A stretch of 27,947 nt of DNA from an uncultured Atopobium sp. Its GTDB lineage: Bacteria; Actinomycetota; Coriobacteriia; Coriobacteriales; Atopobiaceae. Shown piece after piece: positions 7,391-15,598 of the stretch (positions within the stretch are counted from its first letter, which is position 1; every line of letters starts with the position of its first letter). Made by a program: the position numbers and the translations under genes. Location of the stretch: the NCBI GenBank assembly GCA_900555335.1, contig USKU01000006.1:1-27947 (forward strand), in the 5' to 3' direction. Under the pieces are notes generated by a model. That model did not search any database. It was not told the origin of the DNA and saw only the letters and a list, made by a program, of their open reading frames with translations.

Positions 7391-8440
7391 TTAGAAAATC
7401 ATCAGGAACAGTTTTGCAAAAAGAAAACCAATAAGTCCGCAGCCAGGGAAAGTAAACACCCATGCTGCAACCATTTCTTTTGCAACGCCCCAGTTAACTG
7501 AACGAATATTTTTTGCAGCACCCGCACCCATCATGGCGGTCATTTTTGTATGAGTTGTTGAAACAGGAAGACCGGTCAGTGTGGAAAGCAGCAAAGATGC
7601 AGATGCCGAGAAGGACGCGGCAAAGCCCTGATAACGCTCAAGCTTTACCATTTCCATTCCGACTTTTTTAATAATCTTTCTTCCGCCAATTGCGGTGCCG
7701 ATAGACATAAGAGCAGCACACAGTACCTGTAGCCAGAGCGGGAACACATCTGCACCAGCAGCTCCATGACCTGCGGAAAGTGCAATTGCAAGCATAGCAA
7801 TGGACATGAACTTCTGACCGTCCTGTGCACCATGCATAGCCGCAACAAATGCTGAGCCAACAACCTGCAAATGGCCAAACATCTCATCAGCGCGCTGTCG
7901 ATCAACGTTTACGCAAAGCTTGTTGATTGCTTTAACAATGATCCAACCAGCGGCAAAACCTAATGTGGTTGAGAAGAGCAGACCAATTAAAACCTTGCTC
8001 CACTCGTCCCAGTTAACTGCACCAAAATCACCATGAATAGCAAGTGCTGCACCGGTGAGACCTGCAATAAGGGCGTGTGACTCAGAAGTTGGAATACCTA
8101 AAGCCCAAGCTCCTACTGCCCAAGTAACAATACCAACACAGCCTGCGGCAAGAGCAACAAGAGCCTCATGGTTATTGCTACCAAAGTCAACCATACCCAG
8201 AATTGTGTCTGCAACTGCAGTTGAAATGAGGCACATAGCCACCAAACCAACAAAGTTGCATACAACACTCATGATAATTGCATGGTTAACTTTAATTGAA
8301 CGAGTTCCAACAGCCTCTGCAATAGCATTAGCCGCGTCGGTTGCACCATTTACAAAAATGCATCCAAAAACAAGGACAATGACGAGGGCCAAAAACGGAT
8401 TGGCAACCAACATCTCAAAAAAGTGTCCGAGAGTTATCAT
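7391..8440 (-). CDS. pit: PiT-family inorganic phosphate transporter
   Basis: Low-affinity, cation-coupled phosphate permease of 349 residues. Both halves of the PiT signature are present: GATDAANAIAEAVGTRS near residue 32 and GLPVSTTHTKMTAMMGAGAA near residue 292. They sit among about ten hydrophobic segments. AAAGG precedes the ATG at 8440 by eight bases. A TATAAT at 8502-8497 on the minus strand may be the -10 box, but no clear -35 goes with it; the rest of the 200-nt gap upstream holds nothing I can name. It pairs with the DUF47 gene downstream. Confidence 0.95.
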   Translation of the reverse strand: MITLGHFFEMLVANPFLALVIVLVFGCIFVNGATDAANAIAEAVGTRSIKVNHAIIMSVVCNFVGLVAMCLISTAVADTILGMVDFGSNNHEALVALAAGCVGIVTWAVGAWALGIPTSESHALIAGLTGAALAIHGDFGAVNWDEWSKVLIGLLFSTTLGFAAGWIIVKAINKLCVNVDRQRADEMFGHLQVVGSAFVAAMHGAQDGQKFMSIAMLAIALSAGHGAAGADVFPLWLQVLCAALMSIGTAIGGRKIIKKVGMEMVKLERYQGFAASFSASASLLLSTLTGLPVSTTHTKMTAMMGAGAAKNIRSVNWGVAKEMVAAWVFTFPGCGLIGFLFAKLFLMIF

Positions 8441-8640
8441 TCGGTACCTTTCAAACCACTTTCATAACGGGACAATGATAATCGAAGTATCGTTCAATTA
8501 TATTTAAAAACATTCGAATAGCTAAATAAGCGCAAGTTGTTTCTTACGCCCTGCCTTCCCTCTTATGAAAAATGCAAACTGACCCGGGAGAGCTAGCTAG
8601 TTAACCCAGAAGAGTTGCCTCAAAAGGATACCTCAGGTTA

Positions 8641-9339
8641 CTAGGCAAGCTTTTTGATAATAGCTGCAGTAATTCTGGCAGAGCGCTCAGAAGCCTCACG
8701 CTCAAACGTCAAATAATCAACGCTTGAAGTAGTACCGGGCTTATCGGACATGAGCCTAATTACTACAAACGGCGTGTGGTTAAGCCAAGCAACCTGAGCA
8801 ATTGAGGCGCCCTCCATCTCGCAACAGTCAGCACCAAACGTTGTGTAGATGTGGTCTGCTAACTCTGATGAACTTACAAACTGATCTCCTGAAGCAACGC
8901 GGCCAGAAATAACCTGCAGTTGAGGAGCTACTTCTTTGGCCGAAGCAAGAGCATGTTCAACAAGACCCTCATCTGCTGTAAACGAGAAGACCGGAAGGCC
9001 TGGAATTTGACCAGCGGCAAAATTGAGAGGACCAACGTTCATATCGTGTTGAACTAAATCTGAGGAGATAATAATATCCCCTACCTGTAGCTCAGGGTTT
9101 AAAAGTCCTGCAATACCAGTATTAATAACATGTGTTACTGCAAACGTATCAATCAGAATCTGCGTGCATGCCGCCGCATTGACCTTGCCAATTCCCGACT
9201 GTACAACAACTACAGGGACTTCTCCCAAAAGACCTTCAACAAATTGCATACGAGCCTGCTCATAGGTGCGCTCAATGGTCATCTGCTCTTTAAGCAATGC
9301 AACCTCAGGCTCCATGGCTCCAATAATGCCAATTTTCAT
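8641..9339 (-). CDS. mtnN: 5'-methylthioadenosine/S-adenosylhomocysteine nucleosidase
   Basis: Cleaves adenine from MTA, SAH and 5'-deoxyadenosine, clearing by-products of methylation and polyamine synthesis. At 232 residues it has standard length. Key residues are visible: Glu12 in MEPEVALL, the MEGASIAQVAW loop (Met175, Glu176) that binds ribose, and Asp199 in LMSDKPG that protonates the base. The start has AGGAG six bases upstream. It begins one base after the MscS stop codon, so it is translated as part of the pcrA-mscS-mtnN operon. No clear terminator follows. Confidence 0.97.
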   Translation of the reverse strand: MKIGIIGAMEPEVALLKEQMTIERTYEQARMQFVEGLLGEVPVVVVQSGIGKVNAAACTQILIDTFAVTHVINTGIAGLLNPELQVGDIIISSDLVQHDMNVGPLNFAAGQIPGLPVFSFTADEGLVEHALASAKEVAPQLQVISGRVASGDQFVSSSELADHIYTTFGADCCEMEGASIAQVAWLNHTPFVVIRLMSDKPGTTSSVDYLTFEREASERSARITAAIIKKLA

Positions 9340-9340
9340 A

Positions 9341-10123
9341 TTAGGCTCCTACTCCTGCTAGCCAACTGGAACCAGCCAGGGCTCGTACAATTTTGTCACG
9401 TACACTCATTTCGCTTGCATCGTCTTTAACATGAACATGAATGATTACCTTGATGCCTGTCTCAGCAATGCTTGATGCTTCAACCTCAATAGGAAGTGTT
9501 CTATCAAGCTGAGGTGCAACTACCTCTTGAACAATTTCTGTTATTTCTTGCGTTACCGCATTCAGATCAACGGTTGGTTTAAGCACTATATTAATGGGCA
9601 CCTCTGTCATATCCCACCTGGTACGATGCGCAAGTGCTGTTTTATTAAGTACTGAATTAGGAATGATGTCTACCCTACCTCCACGAGCACGAACTATGGT
9701 AGAGCGCCAATTCATGTCAATAACCTCGCCGGAAATGGTTCCAATACTTACTTGATCTCCTGGCTTTACCACGCCTCCCAGCATAAGGCCCAAGCCTCCC
9801 GCCAGGTTAGAAATGGTGTCCTGCAGGCCAAAAGACAAGGCAATGGACGTAACTCCCAAAGCGGTCACAAAAGCTGTTGGTTGAATACCAAAGACAGGCT
9901 GTAAGACAGCAAGAATAGCAAACGTCCAGATAACTCCCCGTAGTATGTTGACAAAAATAGATGCTGACGGCAGCTTTGAAGAGCCCAAGGCCTTTTTTGA
10001 GAGTTTTATTGCAAAGCGCTCTACAAGAAAAGCCACAAGGAACACAACAACAAAGATAACCAGCTTAAAAATGAAATCTTGTGGAGTAAGACCCAAGATC
10101 AAGCCGTCATGCATCAATACCAT
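9341..10123 (-). CDS. Small-conductance mechanosensitive channel (MscS family)
   Basis: Pressure-gated channel of the cytoplasmic membrane, 260 residues. Three membrane segments (about 15-35, 55-75, 80-105) end in the pore-lining helix with LSFGLQDTISNLAGGLGLML. The MscS beta domain follows: VVKPGDQVSIGTISGEVIDM, then the PNSVLNKT region. The alpha/beta vestibule domain ends near ALAGSSW. The length matches compact MscS. The ATG at 10123 is two bases past the pcrA stop, with GAGGG inside the end of pcrA, indicating translational coupling. The last codons overlap the ribosome site of mtnN. Confidence 0.93.
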   Translation of the reverse strand: MVLMHDGLILGLTPQDFIFKLVIFVVVFLVAFLVERFAIKLSKKALGSSKLPSASIFVNILRGVIWTFAILAVLQPVFGIQPTAFVTALGVTSIALSFGLQDTISNLAGGLGLMLGGVVKPGDQVSIGTISGEVIDMNWRSTIVRARGGRVDIIPNSVLNKTALAHRTRWDMTEVPINIVLKPTVDLNAVTQEITEIVQEVVAPQLDRTLPIEVEASSIAETGIKVIIHVHVKDDASEMSVRDKIVRALAGSSWLAGVGA

Positions 10124-10125
10124 GG

Positions 10126-12567
10126 CTATCCCTCAATTTTAACTATTGGAGCAAAGCCCTTCATGAGCTTCTTTGTCTTATTAGTACGCGTAAACTTGAC
10201 CTCAATAGTATCGCCCTGAACTGCTAAAACAACGCCTGGGCCAAAGGTCTTGTGAGAAACCTGGTCTCCCACAGCAAAACTTGCAGAAGCGCGGGCTGGA
10301 TCTTTCTGAATAGGAGCTGTACGTGGAGCTGGAGCACCGCCGGTAGAGCGCGTGCGAGAACCAAAAACGTTTCCACCGTAGACCTCGGAGCCGCGACCAG
10401 AGCCAAAGGTTCCATGACGGTCTCCTCGCTTTGCCCAGCCAACGCCAGAGAAGCCCGCGGAGCCTACACCAATAGCTTTTACGTGCTCTTGAGGAATCTC
10501 TCCCACAAAACGCGATACAGGATTTGCCTGAACAGAGCCGTAAGTCCTTCTGGTAGATGCGTATGTCAAATACAGGCGCTTACGTGCACGTGTAATAGCA
10601 ACATAGGCAAGTCTGCGCTCTTCTTCTAACTGAGCTGCTTCTGCCTCATAATTTGCATGAGGGAAGATTCCCTCCTCCATACCAGCAACAAAAACTGCAG
10701 GAAATTCCAGACCTTTTGCAGCGTGAATGGTCATAAGCGTTACTGCAGAGGTAGAACCATCCAAGCTATCCAGGTCAGAGCGAAGCGCCAGCCATTCCAT
10801 AAAGGCCGGGAGCTTCTCTGCCACAACCTGTGGATGCAAACTCTCCTCCTGAGGCGCAGGAGCCGTCTCTACAGCAGTAGCACCAGCGAGTGCGCCGGTA
10901 GCAGCATCAAAACCAGCCTCACTCAGCGAAGCTGCATCTTGCGCATCAAGTGCTCCAGCTTCTCTGAGCTGCTGCAGACTCTCAAGCGTTTCTTCAACGT
11001 CATCGTGTGACTCATCAAACTCTGCTGCAACACCAAAGAACTCTCGAATGTTCTCGATACGTCCGTCAGCCTCAATGGTATGCTCCGCCTCAAGTGCACG
11101 AATAAGACCTGAGCGGTCAATAATTGCCTCTACAACCTCATCAAGCTCACCATCAATATGGCGGCCATGCTCAATAGCTGACGTAAACTCTACCAGCGCA
11201 TTTCTTACCTTTGCGGTAAAAATGCCTTCTTCCATCACGCATGCTTCACATGCCGAGAAGAACGACAAACCGTTATGCAGTGCATATGTCTGAATCTTCT
11301 GAATACTGGTTGCACCAATACCGCGACGAGGCGTGTTAATAACACGCAGCGCAGCCATGTCATCATCGGGATTGACGACAACTTTGAGGTACGCCATGAC
11401 ATCTCTGATTTCTGCGCGATCAAAGAATCGAGTGCCGCCGACAATCTTGTAAGGAACACCAGCTCTGAGCAACATATCTTCGAGAATACGAGACTGAGCG
11501 TTGGTGCGATAGAACACTGCTATGTTGTCGTATGATGTACCCTTATCGTGCAGTTTTTCTATCTCGGAGCCAATCCACGCACCCTCATCACGCTCATCAG
11601 ATGCCTGATACACCTGGATTTTCTCGCCGTCTCCCTCATCGGTAAAAAGACGCTTTGGCTTGCGGTGAGAGTTGTGCGCAACAACCGCGTTGGCAGCGGC
11701 CAAAATATGGCCCGTTGAGCGGTAGTTTTGCTCTAGCTTAACTACAACTGCTTCCTCATAGTCTTTCTCGAACGCCAAGATGTTTTTGATGTCTGCTCCG
11801 CGCCACGAATAAATGGACTGGTCATCATCGCCAACAACCATAAGATTGCGATACTTGGATGCCAAAAGCTTGGTAATTGCGTACTGGACGCCGTTGGTAT
11901 CTTGATACTCGTCAACGTTGATGTAGCGGAAACGCTCCTGGTACTTAGCAAGCACGTCTGGGTACTTGGAGAGCAGCTCAAATGCCTTAACCAGAAGGTC
12001 GTCAAAATCCATAGCGTTGGCTTTATCTAAGCGAGTCTGAAGCGCACGGTACACGCGAGCCACCACGTGATCCATAGGACTTGCTGCCTGAGTCTCTACA
12101 TCATCAGGATACAGAAGTGCGTTCTTAGCAGCAGAAATCTTGGAGCGGATGGAGTTGAGTGGGAACTGACGAACATCAATATCTAAATCAGACAGAATGG
12201 TCTTTACCAGGCGCTTTGAATCGTCATCATCATAGATGGCAAAATTGGAGCCATAACCAAGACGCTCGCCATCTTCTCTGAGCAGGCGGACACACATAGC
12301 GTGGAATGTGCAGACCCACATGCCGCGAATATTGTTAGGAAGCAGTGCCTCAAGACGCTCACGCATCTCTGCTGCAGCCTTGTTAGTAAACGTAATAGCA
12401 AGAATCTGCCAAGGACGAACGCCCTCGTCAGCAATCATGTGCGCAATTCTAAACGTCAAAACACGCGTCTTACCCGAACCAGCTCCTGCAAGAACCAACA
12501 GAGGTCCCTGAGTTGTCATAACCGCCTGATGCTGGGCAGGATTTAAACCTTCAAGATCAATCTGCAT
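10126..12567 (-). CDS. pcrA: ATP-dependent DNA helicase PcrA/UvrD
   Basis: Superfamily 1A 3'-5' helicase for repair and replication-fork maintenance, 813 residues. The Q-motif is LNPAQHQAV at about 8-16. Walker A is AGAGSGKT at 27-34. Motif Ia is ITFTNKAAAEMRERL, motif II is VDEYQDTN, motif III is GDDDQSIYSWRGAD, motif IV is EQNYRST, and motifs V and VI are TIHAAKGLEF and YVAITRARKRL. A Gly/Arg/Ser-rich linker leads to the C-terminal beta module VGDQVSHKTFGPGVV typical of PcrA. An Ala/Glu-rich insertion of about 60 residues lies before the LHPQVVAEKL segment. AAGGA precedes the ATG at 12567. It is first in an operon with mscS and mtnN. Confidence 0.97.
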   Translation of the reverse strand: MQIDLEGLNPAQHQAVMTTQGPLLVLAGAGSGKTRVLTFRIAHMIADEGVRPWQILAITFTNKAAAEMRERLEALLPNNIRGMWVCTFHAMCVRLLREDGERLGYGSNFAIYDDDDSKRLVKTILSDLDIDVRQFPLNSIRSKISAAKNALLYPDDVETQAASPMDHVVARVYRALQTRLDKANAMDFDDLLVKAFELLSKYPDVLAKYQERFRYINVDEYQDTNGVQYAITKLLASKYRNLMVVGDDDQSIYSWRGADIKNILAFEKDYEEAVVVKLEQNYRSTGHILAAANAVVAHNSHRKPKRLFTDEGDGEKIQVYQASDERDEGAWIGSEIEKLHDKGTSYDNIAVFYRTNAQSRILEDMLLRAGVPYKIVGGTRFFDRAEIRDVMAYLKVVVNPDDDMAALRVINTPRRGIGATSIQKIQTYALHNGLSFFSACEACVMEEGIFTAKVRNALVEFTSAIEHGRHIDGELDEVVEAIIDRSGLIRALEAEHTIEADGRIENIREFFGVAAEFDESHDDVEETLESLQQLREAGALDAQDAASLSEAGFDAATGALAGATAVETAPAPQEESLHPQVVAEKLPAFMEWLALRSDLDSLDGSTSAVTLMTIHAAKGLEFPAVFVAGMEEGIFPHANYEAEAAQLEEERRLAYVAITRARKRLYLTYASTRRTYGSVQANPVSRFVGEIPQEHVKAIGVGSAGFSGVGWAKRGDRHGTFGSGRGSEVYGGNVFGSRTRSTGGAPAPRTAPIQKDPARASASFAVGDQVSHKTFGPGVVLAVQGDTIEVKFTRTNKTKKLMKGFAPIVKIEG

Positions 12568-12602
12568 TACGCCATCCTTGTGTCAATCATTCTTAGACTA
12601 AA

Positions 12603-12624
12603 AGTGTACCCCGATAACCGGACA
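12603..12624 (-). promoter_or_regulatory. Shared 22-nt element upstream of pcrA
   Basis: The minus strand reads TGTCCGGTTATCGGGGTA plus CACT, matching 17 of 22 positions with the element before amaP at 6637-6616. It ends 35 nt before the pcrA start. TAGTCT just downstream might be a -10 box. Role unknown; compare with the other copy. Confidence 0.4.
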
Positions 12625-12655
12625 TTAATTGCGCCACTTTGCCCTCACTCCACAA

Positions 12656-12688
12656 TTAAAAAACCGGTCCTCAAAAGAAGACCGGTTT
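12656..12688 (-). terminator. Terminator after the LPYTG surface protein
   Basis: On the minus strand AAACCGGTC, a 10-nt loop and GACCGGTTT are followed by a T-run (TTTTTTAATT). It is 71 nt downstream of the stop codon at 12760 and upstream of pcrA, isolating the two. Confidence 0.92.
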
Positions 12689-12759
12689 ATCTGCAAGAAC
12701 GTGCCTATCAGATCCATGCTCGCGTATAGCGAGAAGATCTTCTAGCCCAAACGCTTGCC

Positions 12760-14244
12760 TTAGTTCATGGAGTTTGTCTGACGGCTCTTTGCGCGAGCAA
12801 CAACAGCCAGTGCAATCACGCCACCTGCGACACATGCCATAACAATAGTGCTAAGCGAATGATTCTCATCACCAGTGTATGGAAGCACAGAGCCTCCATA
12901 ATACGGGATAGCTGCAGGATTTGGAGCTCCTGGGAAGCTTGGTGTCAGAGGACCGACAGGGTTGCTTGGGATGGTTGGAGTACCAGGATTCTCTGGAGTT
13001 ACAGGGTTTTCTGGGGTAACAGGAGCAACTGGCTCTGGCTCCCACTCTGCAACAAGAACAACCTTAGGAGTGGCGGTGGTAAGGGTTACCTGATCTCCTG
13101 CCTGGTAGGTAGTACCGTCAAGCTTCCAACCCTTGAAGATGTAGCCGTCACGAGTTGGAACGGTTGCAGAAACAGTCTCATTCTTAGGGTCAATAAGAGA
13201 ATCAGCGGTGTTGCTATCAATACCAAAGTAACCGCTCTGCGCAGCAGGTGCGCCAGTACCGCCGTTTGCGTCATAGCTGAGCTCATACTCCTGGTTCCAA
13301 ACAGCAGTCAGGGTATAAGGGCTTCTCATATTAAAGACCGTAGTCTCAGAAACATAGCGCTTATCGCCAGCTGGGTTGTTGTTTGCATCTGCAGGAACAG
13401 CAGAAGCGCCAACGTAGCGGAAGTGGTTATCAACGTAAGAACGCTTCCAGAACTCAAACTTATAACCATCGCGAACTGGCACATCCTCAATGATGTTGTA
13501 CTCAGCAAAGCCGTAGGTACGAGGGTTATTTGGAGTCTTGGACTCTGTATAGGTTGCGTTGCCGTAGATGGTGCCGCCATTTGCGTCATAAATGAGCTGA
13601 TTAACTGCAGATGGCGTTGGAGTAGGTGTGGGAGTTGGGGTGGTCTCTGCAGGAATAACGTGGATGTGATAGCCAACCCACATAAGGTGAGTGGTGTTAC
13701 CGCCAACGTTAGCTGGATCAGAGGAATCTCCCTGCATAGTAACAAGGAAGAAAACGGTAGCAGGCTGGTTAGCAGGGGTTACTTGACGGCCAGTGAACTG
13801 AAAATAGAACTGACCACCATTATTGGTAACAGTATTGCTGTTTCCATAGAATGCATATGTAAAGTCATTATCAGTAGCTGGAAGCTCTGGATAAGGAGCG
13901 GCGGTAACCAGCGTAGTAGTTACGCCAAAAGGTGCAAAACCAGGGCGAGTAGTGGTGTAGTGAGAATACGCACCGGTGTCTCTAATGGTCTGACCAACGC
14001 GAACGACAATCTCACCATACTGACCAGGAACAGGGGTCTGGTGGCCAGAATGCTGAGGGTTGTCTGTAAGGACCCTGGATGTATCGGCATTACCGTCAGC
14101 CGAGAAAACAGAAACCTTTACACCTGGTGTAGATGTATCAATACTGTCTGCAAATGCAAGTTTTGGTACAGAAACTGCAAGAACTGCAATAAGCGCAAGC
14201 GCAAGCGTGCACGCAATTCTCTGAAGCGTCTTAATGTGGCGCAT
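12760..14244 (-). CDS. LPXTG-anchored surface protein with InlB-type repeats
   Basis: Wall-anchored exported protein of 494 residues. Residues 1-32 are a signal peptide ending AFA. Residues about 33-195 form a beta-rich N-terminal domain I do not recognise. A TPTPTPTPTPS linker follows. Two Listeria-Bacteroides (InlB B) repeats follow, each starting YDANGGT and containing RDGY(K/I)F and a tryptophan: about 217-315 (an expanded copy) and 325-400. A proline-rich spacer (VTPENPVTPENPGTPTIPSN) leads to LPYTG at 454-458, a hydrophobic helix and the tail RAKSRQTNSMN. AGGAGG lies four bases before the ATG at 14244. Likely an adhesin or interaction stalk; no enzymatic motif is visible. No sortase gene is in the window. 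Confidence 0.92.
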   Translation of the reverse strand: MRHIKTLQRIACTLALALIAVLAVSVPKLAFADSIDTSTPGVKVSVFSADGNADTSRVLTDNPQHSGHQTPVPGQYGEIVVRVGQTIRDTGAYSHYTTTRPGFAPFGVTTTLVTAAPYPELPATDNDFTYAFYGNSNTVTNNGGQFYFQFTGRQVTPANQPATVFFLVTMQGDSSDPANVGGNTTHLMWVGYHIHVIPAETTPTPTPTPTPSAVNQLIYDANGGTIYGNATYTESKTPNNPRTYGFAEYNIIEDVPVRDGYKFEFWKRSYVDNHFRYVGASAVPADANNNPAGDKRYVSETTVFNMRSPYTLTAVWNQEYELSYDANGGTGAPAAQSGYFGIDSNTADSLIDPKNETVSATVPTRDGYIFKGWKLDGTTYQAGDQVTLTTATPKVVLVAEWEPEPVAPVTPENPVTPENPGTPTIPSNPVGPLTPSFPGAPNPAAIPYYGGSVLPYTGDENHSLSTIVMACVAGGVIALAVVARAKSRQTNSMN

Positions 14245-14275
14245 AAATCCTCCTGAAACTATTACAAGTAATTAC

Positions 14276-14311
14276 GTACTCTTACGACCAAAAATCAGCC
14301 GTAAGAGCATA
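14276..14311 (-). repeat. Inverted repeat upstream of the LPYTG protein gene
   Basis: Perfect 8-bp arms CTCTTACG/CGTAAGAG (14279-14286 and 14300-14307) with a 13-nt spacer, extendable with a bulge to GTAC/GTATG flanks. It sits about 35-65 nt before the start codon, the right place for an operator or a leader hairpin. There is no T-run on the coding strand, so it is probably not a terminator. Confidence 0.5.
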
Positions 14312-14400
14312 CAAGACAGGGCAATTGCTGGTAAATGAACCTAGAACGATTACATATATCTTTCATAGGTTTTCCACGCTTTTTCCATATGTTTTGCGCA

Positions 14401-14432
14401 TAAAAAAAGCGCGGCGAGAAACTCACCGCGCT
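14401..14432 (-). terminator. Strong terminator after uppP
   Basis: Eleven-base arms AGCGCGGTGAG / CTCGCCGCGCT with a 3-nt loop, then a run of seven T on the minus strand. It lies 35 nt after the uppP stop. Confidence 0.95.
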
Positions 14433-14467
14433 TAAACGCATATATGTAACGTTTGTCAGTCAGAAAC

Positions 14468-15400
14468 TTACTTAACAAGCAGGAAGTATGCGATAACTGC
14501 AATACCCAGAATAATGCGATACACGCCAAAAGGCTTGAAATCATGCTTGCGGACATAGCCCATAAGCGCACGGACCATAACAAGCGAAACAATAAACGCC
14601 ACTAAACAACCAACACCCAAAATAATTGCCTCAGGAGCAGTAAAGGTGTTGCCCTTCATAAAGTAGCGCACAAGCCTCAAAGCAGAAGCGCCGGCCATAG
14701 TAGGAATTGCCAGGAAGAACGTAAACTCAGCAGCTACAGCCCTTGAACAACCAAGTGCCAAGCCGCCCAGGATAGTTGCACCTGATCTTGAAGTGCCTGG
14801 AACAATTGCAAGTACCTGGAAAAAGCCAATGCCAAGTGCGGTCTTCCAGTCAAGATTGTCAATGTCTTGCACGCGAGCCAGGTTGTCGGCTGAAGGAGCC
14901 TTCAGGGATGCGGCGGCGTCTGGACGCATGTGTTTACCACGAGGTGCTTCAACCTTTACAGTTGCAGCGACCTTCTCGCGATGTAGCTCAAGCACAATGA
15001 AGATGATGCCGTAGAAAATAAGGGTTGCGGCAATAACAAAAGGGCTTCCAAGATGCTCTTCGATGAAATCGTTGAGCGGCAGACCAATTGCTGCTGCAGG
15101 AACGCAGCTGACCACCACTTTTGCCCAGAGTTTCCAGGTAGAGCGCTTCTCGTCCTTAGATTTCTTTGGCGAGAAGGGATTAAGTTTGTGGAAAAATCCC
15201 ACACATACTGCAAGAATTGCGCCAAGCTGAATAACAACGAGGAACATATTCCAGAAGTCTTCAGAAACATTGAGTGGTAAGAACTGATTGAGTAGCAGCA
15301 TATGGCCTGTTGATGAGATAGGTAGCCACTCGGTAATACCCTCAACCACGCCAAATAACGCTGATTTAAGCGCTTCAATCCACAAAATTGCCGACTCCAC
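14468..15400 (-). CDS. uppP: Undecaprenyl-diphosphatase UppP/BacA
   Basis: Integral membrane phosphatase that dephosphorylates undecaprenyl pyrophosphate, recycling the lipid carrier for peptidoglycan and other wall polymers; extra copies give bacitracin tolerance. The first catalytic motif is EGITEWLPISSTGH (residues 20-33) and the second is PGTSRSG (201-207), with about eight membrane helices. The start is GTG at 15400 with AGGAGG five bases upstream. At 310 residues it is longer than the usual 260-290, owing to a hydrophilic insert at about 140-182 with basic and Ala-rich sequence in a loop between helices. A TACAAT about 35 nt before the start could be the -10 box, without a clear -35. 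It is monocistronic and divergent from the wall hydrolase gene. Confidence 0.96.
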   Translation of the reverse strand: MESAILWIEALKSALFGVVEGITEWLPISSTGHMLLLNQFLPLNVSEDFWNMFLVVIQLGAILAVCVGFFHKLNPFSPKKSKDEKRSTWKLWAKVVVSCVPAAAIGLPLNDFIEEHLGSPFVIAATLIFYGIIFIVLELHREKVAATVKVEAPRGKHMRPDAAASLKAPSADNLARVQDIDNLDWKTALGIGFFQVLAIVPGTSRSGATILGGLALGCSRAVAAEFTFFLAIPTMAGASALRLVRYFMKGNTFTAPEAIILGVGCLVAFIVSLVMVRALMGYVRKHDFKPFGVYRIILGIAVIAYFLLVK

Positions 15401-15524
15401 TAAAACCTCCTTGGGGACTGATTACGAACCTATTGTACGCAATCCGTTCGCCCTTTCTTTTTCTACCGTTCACGGCTTTATCTAACGACTTTACTACTTT
15501 AAAAGTGCCTTGTTTTCTGCAAAG

Positions 15525-15554
15525 TTGGCATTTGGAGCCAAAAACAAGTAGAAT
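15525..15554 (+). promoter_or_regulatory. Promoter of the wall hydrolase, overlapped by a palindrome
   Basis: TTGGCA (15525-15530), an 18-nt spacer and TAGAAT (15549-15554) form a good sigma-A-type promoter. The -35 box is part of an interrupted palindrome TTGGC-N7-GCCAA (15525-15541), a plausible operator. The transcript would begin near 15561, giving a leader of about 130 nt. Confidence 0.65.
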
Positions 15555-15598
15555 TGACACCCTCGCACGAGCGGAGAAAAGCGATTATGCGTATTTTG

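Noticed and set aside
8575..8640. CTAGCTAG palindrome and repeated CCTCA near the end of mtnN, considered as a terminator
   Set aside because: No stem followed by a T-run could be built on the minus strand.
12859..14256. A 465-codon open frame on the plus strand covering almost the whole LPYTG surface gene
   Set aside because: It is antisense to a gene with signal peptide, InlB repeats, anchor motif and good ribosome site. Its translation is rich in Cys, Trp, Arg and Ser without domain pattern, as expected of a codon-bias shadow.
14364..14384. GTTTTCCACGC and TTTTTCCATAT, resembling DnaA boxes
   Set aside because: Both differ from TTATCCACA at several positions, there is no AT-rich unwinding region or dnaA/dnaN context, so no origin is claimed.
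14350..14592. An 80-codon minus-strand frame at the end of uppP, running through the terminator
   Set aside because: It overlaps uppP in another frame and reads through a strong terminator hairpin; not a gene.
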